NCBI GenBank assembly: GCA_964516815.1
Contig: CAZEXK010000002.1
Span: forward strand, 1 to 64,000
Length of the DNA: 64,000 bases
Direction: 5' to 3'
From: CAIJNA01 sp964516815
GTDB lineage: Bacteria > Campylobacterota > Campylobacteria > Campylobacterales > Arcobacteraceae
Position 1 is the stretch's first letter. Every line of letters begins with the position of its first letter. The notes beneath the pieces were generated by a model that saw only the letters and a program-made list of their open reading frames with translations, was not told the origin of the DNA and did no database searches. Below are positions 60,056 to 64,000 of this stretch, in pieces. The translations under genes were made by a program, and so were the position numbers.

Positions 60056-61333
60056 TTATTTTACTATTTCTTTTAATATGTCATATACTTTATTTACAGA
60101 TGAAATCTCACAATTTTCTCTATTTGAATGGGGAAAATTAATATTTGGTCCAATGGATGCAATATTTAAGTGAGGATATTTATGCTTAAATATTGCACAT
60201 TCTAAACCAGCATGTATGGCATATAATGTTGTTTTTTGGAAATGATTTTTATAATGTTTTAAAACTTTTTTTGTAAATTCATTTGTATCTGGCTTCCAAG
60301 CAGGATATTTTCCATCAGTACTTACACTAAAATCTAATTTTTTTAAATTATTTGTAGTATTACTAGCAATTAGTTTTAAATTTTCATTATTCATAGATCT
60401 AGCACTTAATGAGATTTGTACATCTGAAGTATTTGTCTTAATTATTGCAATATTAATAGAGTCTATTACAACATCAAGTTCTTCATCAAATTTTAAGACA
60501 CCATTATTTAATTCATTAATAAAACTTATTATGTTTGTATCTAATGATTTGTAATGTTCTACAGTATTTGTAATTTTTTTAACTTTTACATATTCATTAG
60601 TACTTTGAGGGTGACTACTTGAAAGGATAAGTGCTTTTGCATATTTTGCAATTGAATTTATTCTTTCTCCACCATTTATATCTAAAAGTTCAACATCGTT
60701 TGCAGTTTTAAAAACTTGCGCTAAAAGTTTTATAGCATTAGGGATATTTTTGTTTATATCAACGCCACTATGTCCACCACTTAATCCTGATACTTCAATT
60801 TCATATAAGGATTTATTGTTTATATTTTGTTTTAGTTTAGAGTTTGTATTTGTAGCAAATATATCAATACCACCTGCACAGCCAATACAAACTTCACCCA
60901 TACTTTCACTATCTAGATTTAACATATTTTGTGATTTTATATCAAAATCAATGTTATTTGCACCAATTAAACCTATTTCTTCATCACTAGTAAATAAATA
61001 TTCACAATTAATATTTTCGCTCATAAGTTGAAGCATATAAGCACAACCAATGCCATTATCAGCACCAAGTGTTGAGTCTTTTGCAAATAATAAGTTACCT
61101 TTTTGCATAATTTGAGGTACTTTTTTATCTTCTAAACATACTATATCATAGTGTGATTGTAAACAAATTGTACTATTTAAATCTTTTTTGTAACATAAAA
61201 TATTATTTGATTTATCAACTTTACAAACAAAATCATGTATTAGACAAAAATTTTGCACAAAGCTTATGAATGGTGAATGTATTCCACTGCAACGAGGAAT
61301 TTTTGTAATTTGTTTAAAAAGTTCTATTATCAT
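60056..61333 (-). CDS. M20-family aminoacyl-histidine dipeptidase (PepD-like)
   Basis: 425 residues, zinc metallopeptidase. The metal ligands are in LQSHYDIVC, AKDSTLGADNGIGCAYML, TSDEEIGLIGAN, LDSESMGEVCIGCAGG and HAGLECAIFK near the C-terminus. GLSGGHSGVDINKNIPNAI lies in the lid domain. Shorter than the E. coli enzyme. Likely cytosolic dipeptide degradation. It shares a transcript with murA. Confidence 0.9.
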   Translation of the reverse strand: MIIELFKQITKIPRCSGIHSPFISFVQNFCLIHDFVCKVDKSNNILCYKKDLNSTICLQSHYDIVCLEDKKVPQIMQKGNLLFAKDSTLGADNGIGCAYMLQLMSENINCEYLFTSDEEIGLIGANNIDFDIKSQNMLNLDSESMGEVCIGCAGGIDIFATNTNSKLKQNINNKSLYEIEVSGLSGGHSGVDINKNIPNAIKLLAQVFKTANDVELLDINGGERINSIAKYAKALILSSSHPQSTNEYVKVKKITNTVEHYKSLDTNIISFINELNNGVLKFDEELDVVIDSINIAIIKTNTSDVQISLSARSMNNENLKLIASNTTNNLKKLDFSVSTDGKYPAWKPDTNEFTKKVLKHYKNHFQKTTLYAIHAGLECAIFKHKYPHLNIASIGPNINFPHSNRENCEISSVNKVYDILKEIVK

Positions 61334-61410
61334 GGCGATGATTATACCTATTTCTTAGTATGATTTAGATAAAATTACTTCTAAATACAATAAATGAATA
61401 ATGGGCTAAA

Positions 61411-62451
61411 ATGACACTGAAAATTACCTTGCCAAGTACAAAATATAATATTAACATACAAGAATTAAAACAATTAGATTTTAATAGAAAAGTTGTAATA
61501 GTTACAAATCCAACAATATATGAGCTTCATATTGAATATTTAAAAAATAATATAAACGCAAAAGAGCTCAGTATTGTTATTGTACAAGATGGTGAGAAGT
61601 ATAAAAATATGCAAAGTATTGATACTATTTTAGAACATTGTTTTGAAAAAAAACTAAATAGAAGTTCACTTATAATTGCATTTGGTGGTGGTGTTATTGG
61701 AGATATGTCAGGATTTGCTGCTTCTATATATCAAAGAGGAATAGATTTCATGCAAATACCTACAACCCTATTAGCTCAAGTTGATGCTAGTGTCGGTGGT
61801 AAGACTGGTATAAATAATAAATACGGCAAAAATTTAGTAGGCGCTTTTCATCAACCAATAGAAGTAAATATTGATACCTATTTTTTAAATACCTTAGCAA
61901 AAAGAGAAATAAGCGCAGGTATTGCTGAAATAATTAAAATGGCAGTTTGTTTTGATAAAGATTTTTTTAATTCATTGCAAACTTGGGATTTGAGTGTTGG
62001 ATGTGATGATTTAAAAAAAGCTATTATAAAATCTGTTCAAACAAAAGCATTTGTAGTTAATAAAGATGAAAAAGAAAAAGGATTAAGAGCAGCTTTAAAC
62101 TATGGACATACATTTGGACATGTAATTGAAAATGAAACTAAATACAAAAAATATCTGCATGGAGAAGCTGTTGGTATTGGCATGGTTATGGCAAATGAAT
62201 TAGCAGTTAAAATGAATCTAATGACAAAAAGTGAATCTAATTTAATAAAACAATTATTAGATAAATATGATATTCCAACAACATACAATATTCAAAATGA
62301 ACAATCTTTTTATGAAAAATTCTTTTTAGATAAAAAAAGTATTGATGATAAAATAAAATTTATACTTCCTAAGAATATTGGAAATGTTTTAATTACTAGT
62401 GAAGTAACAAAAGATGAATTAATCAAAGTACTACAAGGATTTAAAATATGA
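61411..62451 (+). CDS. aroB: 3-dehydroquinate synthase
   Basis: 346 residues, second step of the shikimate pathway, NAD- and metal-dependent. AFGGGVIGDMSGFAASIYQRG, FMQIPTTLLAQVDASVGGKTG and ALNYGHTFGHVIENETKYKKYLHGEAVGIGM are the key segments, including the zinc ligands. The start follows a modest ribosome binding site. The stop overlaps the channel gene by 4 nt. Confidence 0.97.
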   Translation: MTLKITLPSTKYNINIQELKQLDFNRKVVIVTNPTIYELHIEYLKNNINAKELSIVIVQDGEKYKNMQSIDTILEHCFEKKLNRSSLIIAFGGGVIGDMSGFAASIYQRGIDFMQIPTTLLAQVDASVGGKTGINNKYGKNLVGAFHQPIEVNIDTYFLNTLAKREISAGIAEIIKMAVCFDKDFFNSLQTWDLSVGCDDLKKAIIKSVQTKAFVVNKDEKEKGLRAALNYGHTFGHVIENETKYKKYLHGEAVGIGMVMANELAVKMNLMTKSESNLIKQLLDKYDIPTTYNIQNEQSFYEKFFLDKKSIDDKIKFILPKNIGNVLITSEVTKDELIKVLQGFKI

Positions 62452-64000
62452 AATATATGTATAAAATAATCTTAATTTCAACACTTTTTTTTACTAGTGT
62501 TTTGGCTATAGACAATGAGGCAATTGAATCAAATGATTTAAATGAATCTAATAATACTCTTGTAGAAACAATTGCAGTTGTGAAATTAAAAGATGAAATA
62601 CTTTTAATTGACAAATCAATTAAAAACAATATTTGGATAACTAAGTATAGAACATATTTAGCATATAGAAATATTGAAGATGAATTAGCAAAAATAAAAA
62701 AAGATTTGAAAAAATACTCTTCAAAATCAGCAAAAAAATTTAAAGAAATAACTTATCAATTAAATAATAAATTAAAAGTCAAAAAAAATGAGTTAGCTTT
62801 AATTAGTCAGTATAAAGAATCACCTATTGGTAATAGTATGAAGCCAAAAGACATTCCTATGAAACCAAAAATAAATAATCCATTTAATATTATTGAGGCT
62901 TACACTTATATTCAAAAACTAAATGCTTTTGATAGGGATTATAAAAAAATATATTTAGAATTAAGTGAGTTAGTACGTATTATTGATGCTAAGATTGTAA
63001 TATATGAAAAATTATTTTTAGAAACTCATGATGAAGAAGTTAAAGAAGAATTAGAAATTCTAAAAAGAGAATTTAAAGATTTTATTATGGTAATAGATAT
63101 TGTATCTACTACTAGTGAAGTTTATGTTAAAAAAATAATAGAAGTAAAGCTTGAAGTAAAGTCAGCAATAAATGATGAAATAGAAAGAACAATAAAATTG
63201 TTTTTTATAATGATAATACTTGTTGTAATAGCAATTGCAATTAAAAAAGGTGCTAAGAAATACATTACAGTAGATGACAATCAATATACAGCTAATAAAT
63301 TAATAAATTTTACTTTAATTATTATTATTGTTTTCATTTTACTTTTTTCATATATTGACAATGCATCTTATTTGGTTACTGTTTTAGGGTTTGCATCTGC
63401 TGGTATTGCTATTGCATTAAAAGATTGGTTTATGTCTATTTTTGGCTGGATGGTTATTATGACTAGTGGAGCTATAAAAGTTGGAGATAGAATAAAAGTT
63501 ACTAAGAATACAACAGAAGTTGTAGGTGATGTTTTGGATATAACATTATTTAAAATTGCTGTTAGAGAAGATGTAACATATACTTCATATACTGTAAATA
63601 GAAGATCAGGTAGAGTATTTTTTATTCCAAACAATTATATATTTACTGAATTGATTTCAAATTATAGTTTTGATGGAATTAGAACGGTATGGGATGGAAT
63701 TGATATAAATATTACATTTGATTCAAATCACAAAAAAGCAAATGATATTGCTAAAAATATAGCAAGTGCTCATTCTAAGGGATATACTGATCTTGCTAAA
63801 AAAAGACTCTCGAAGCTTAAATTAAAATATATTTTAAGATCTATTTCAACTGAACCAAAAGTTTTTTCTATGATGGAATCATACGGTGTGGTTATATCTA
63901 TTTGGTATCAAACTAACTCATATGCTACTTTAGGATTAAGAAGTACTATTTCTATGGCTATTTTAGATGCTTATAAAAATGAAGATGATATTACAATTGC
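62448..64000 (+). CDS. MscS-family mechanosensitive channel with long periplasmic N-terminus (3' partial)
   Basis: At least 517 residues with no stop before the window end. The signal peptide is about residues 1-19. A helical periplasmic region of about 230 residues follows, then hydrophobic helices near 251-264 and 288-305. The MscS pore helix region is ASYLVTVLGFASAGIAIALKDWF followed by MSIFGWMVIMTSGAIKVGDRIKV. The beta domain (FFIPNNYIFTELISNYS) and alpha/beta domain follow. The order resembles the larger MscK/YbdG-like members. It overlaps aroB by 4 nt; the coupling is probably incidental. Confidence 0.88.
   Translation, partial: MKYMYKIILISTLFFTSVLAIDNEAIESNDLNESNNTLVETIAVVKLKDEILLIDKSIKNNIWITKYRTYLAYRNIEDELAKIKKDLKKYSSKSAKKFKEITYQLNNKLKVKKNELALISQYKESPIGNSMKPKDIPMKPKINNPFNIIEAYTYIQKLNAFDRDYKKIYLELSELVRIIDAKIVIYEKLFLETHDEEVKEELEILKREFKDFIMVIDIVSTTSEVYVKKIIEVKLEVKSAINDEIERTIKLFFIMIILVVIAIAIKKGAKKYITVDDNQYTANKLINFTLIIIIVFILLFSYIDNASYLVTVLGFASAGIAIALKDWFMSIFGWMVIMTSGAIKVGDRIKVTKNTTEVVGDVLDITLFKIAVREDVTYTSYTVNRRSGRVFFIPNNYIFTELISNYSFDGIRTVWDGIDINITFDSNHKKANDIAKNIASAHSKGYTDLAKKRLSKLKLKYILRSISTEPKVFSMMESYGVVISIWYQTNSYATLGLRSTISMAILDAYKNEDDITI

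Noticed and set aside
1..64000. tRNA, rRNA, tmRNA, CRISPR arrays, insertion sequences, integrases
   Set aside because: No T-loop-like GTTCRA patterns with acceptor stems, no spaced direct repeats and no transposase or recombinase frames were noticed. A tRNA or CRISPR scan would settle this.

Overview
This is an AT-rich (roughly three quarters A+T by eye), gene-dense chromosomal window with no tRNA, rRNA, CRISPR array, prophage or insertion sequence that I can see. The gene content points to Campylobacterota, most likely an Arcobacteraceae-like bacterium. The evidence is histidine kinases with an HQWRQPL phospho-box, RNase Y in a tlpA / cyclo-ligase / rny block with ftsY beside it (an order also known in Campylobacter), an aminofutalosine-deaminase-type amidohydrolase next to sppA and aroQ, a short ComEC and AAGGA-type ribosome binding sites. 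The genus is an inference.

Layout. 1-9.5 kb: two TRAP transporters, one nested inside the other. A TakP-like binding protein (cut by the left edge) seems to match the distal DctQM pair at 7.2-9.0 kb. A complete DctPQM set (3.5-6.4 kb), a divergent Cache-type kinase / response regulator pair and a secreted cytochrome c-thioredoxin fusion lie between. 9.0-12.2 kb: maf, a DUF2461 gene, proC with two tiny pseudopilins, then a decayed stretch with remnants including a MarC-like tail. 12.2-18.4 kb: uvrA, a DUF234-like gene and a large metallo-beta-lactamase/GAF/HD-GYP protein. 18.4-26.6 kb: a tetR-tolC-mfp-RND efflux operon whose pump is encoded in two halves, then a YeeE-type sulfur transporter with an Rrf2 regulator. 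26.8-29.8 kb: rpmJ-rpsM-rpsK-rpsD-rpoA-rplQ ending in a clear terminator.

29.9-43.8 kb: Y-family polymerase, DnaQ-like exonuclease, a DEAD-box helicase with an RGG tail, an HI0933-type flavoprotein, a YmdB-like phosphodiesterase, an orphan ParA with a small membrane protein, ubiE, xseA, cheW and a CheY-like protein, sppA, an amidohydrolase, aroQ and rdgB. 43.8-50.7 kb: a broken DJ-1/PfpI gene, an orphan Panacea-type protein, murB, comEC, ftsY, a TlpA lipoprotein, cyclo-ligase and rny. 50.9-64 kb: rsmD, thrC, a LysR regulator, uvrD, truB-ispE-smpB, a LapG-like protease, murA, an M20 dipeptidase, aroB and an MscS-family channel that runs off the right edge.

Two runs of 100 N (22903-23002 and 34299-34398) are assembly gaps. 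Each is flanked by an exact duplication (55 and 36 bp), so both are probably unmerged contig overlaps within repetitive coding sequence. Collapsing the first joins tolC in frame to an SH3-domain reading frame, giving one 585-residue protein. Collapsing the second restores the C-terminus of the helicase.

No wholly new multi-gene system is evident. The best candidates for new biology are the cytochrome c-thioredoxin protein inside the TRAP cluster, the TolC-SH3 fusion with a split RND pump and flanking TetR operators, the MBL/GAF/HD-GYP protein with a coiled-coil insertion, the orphan ParA/membrane-protein pair, and a nested palindrome over the Rrf2 promoter.
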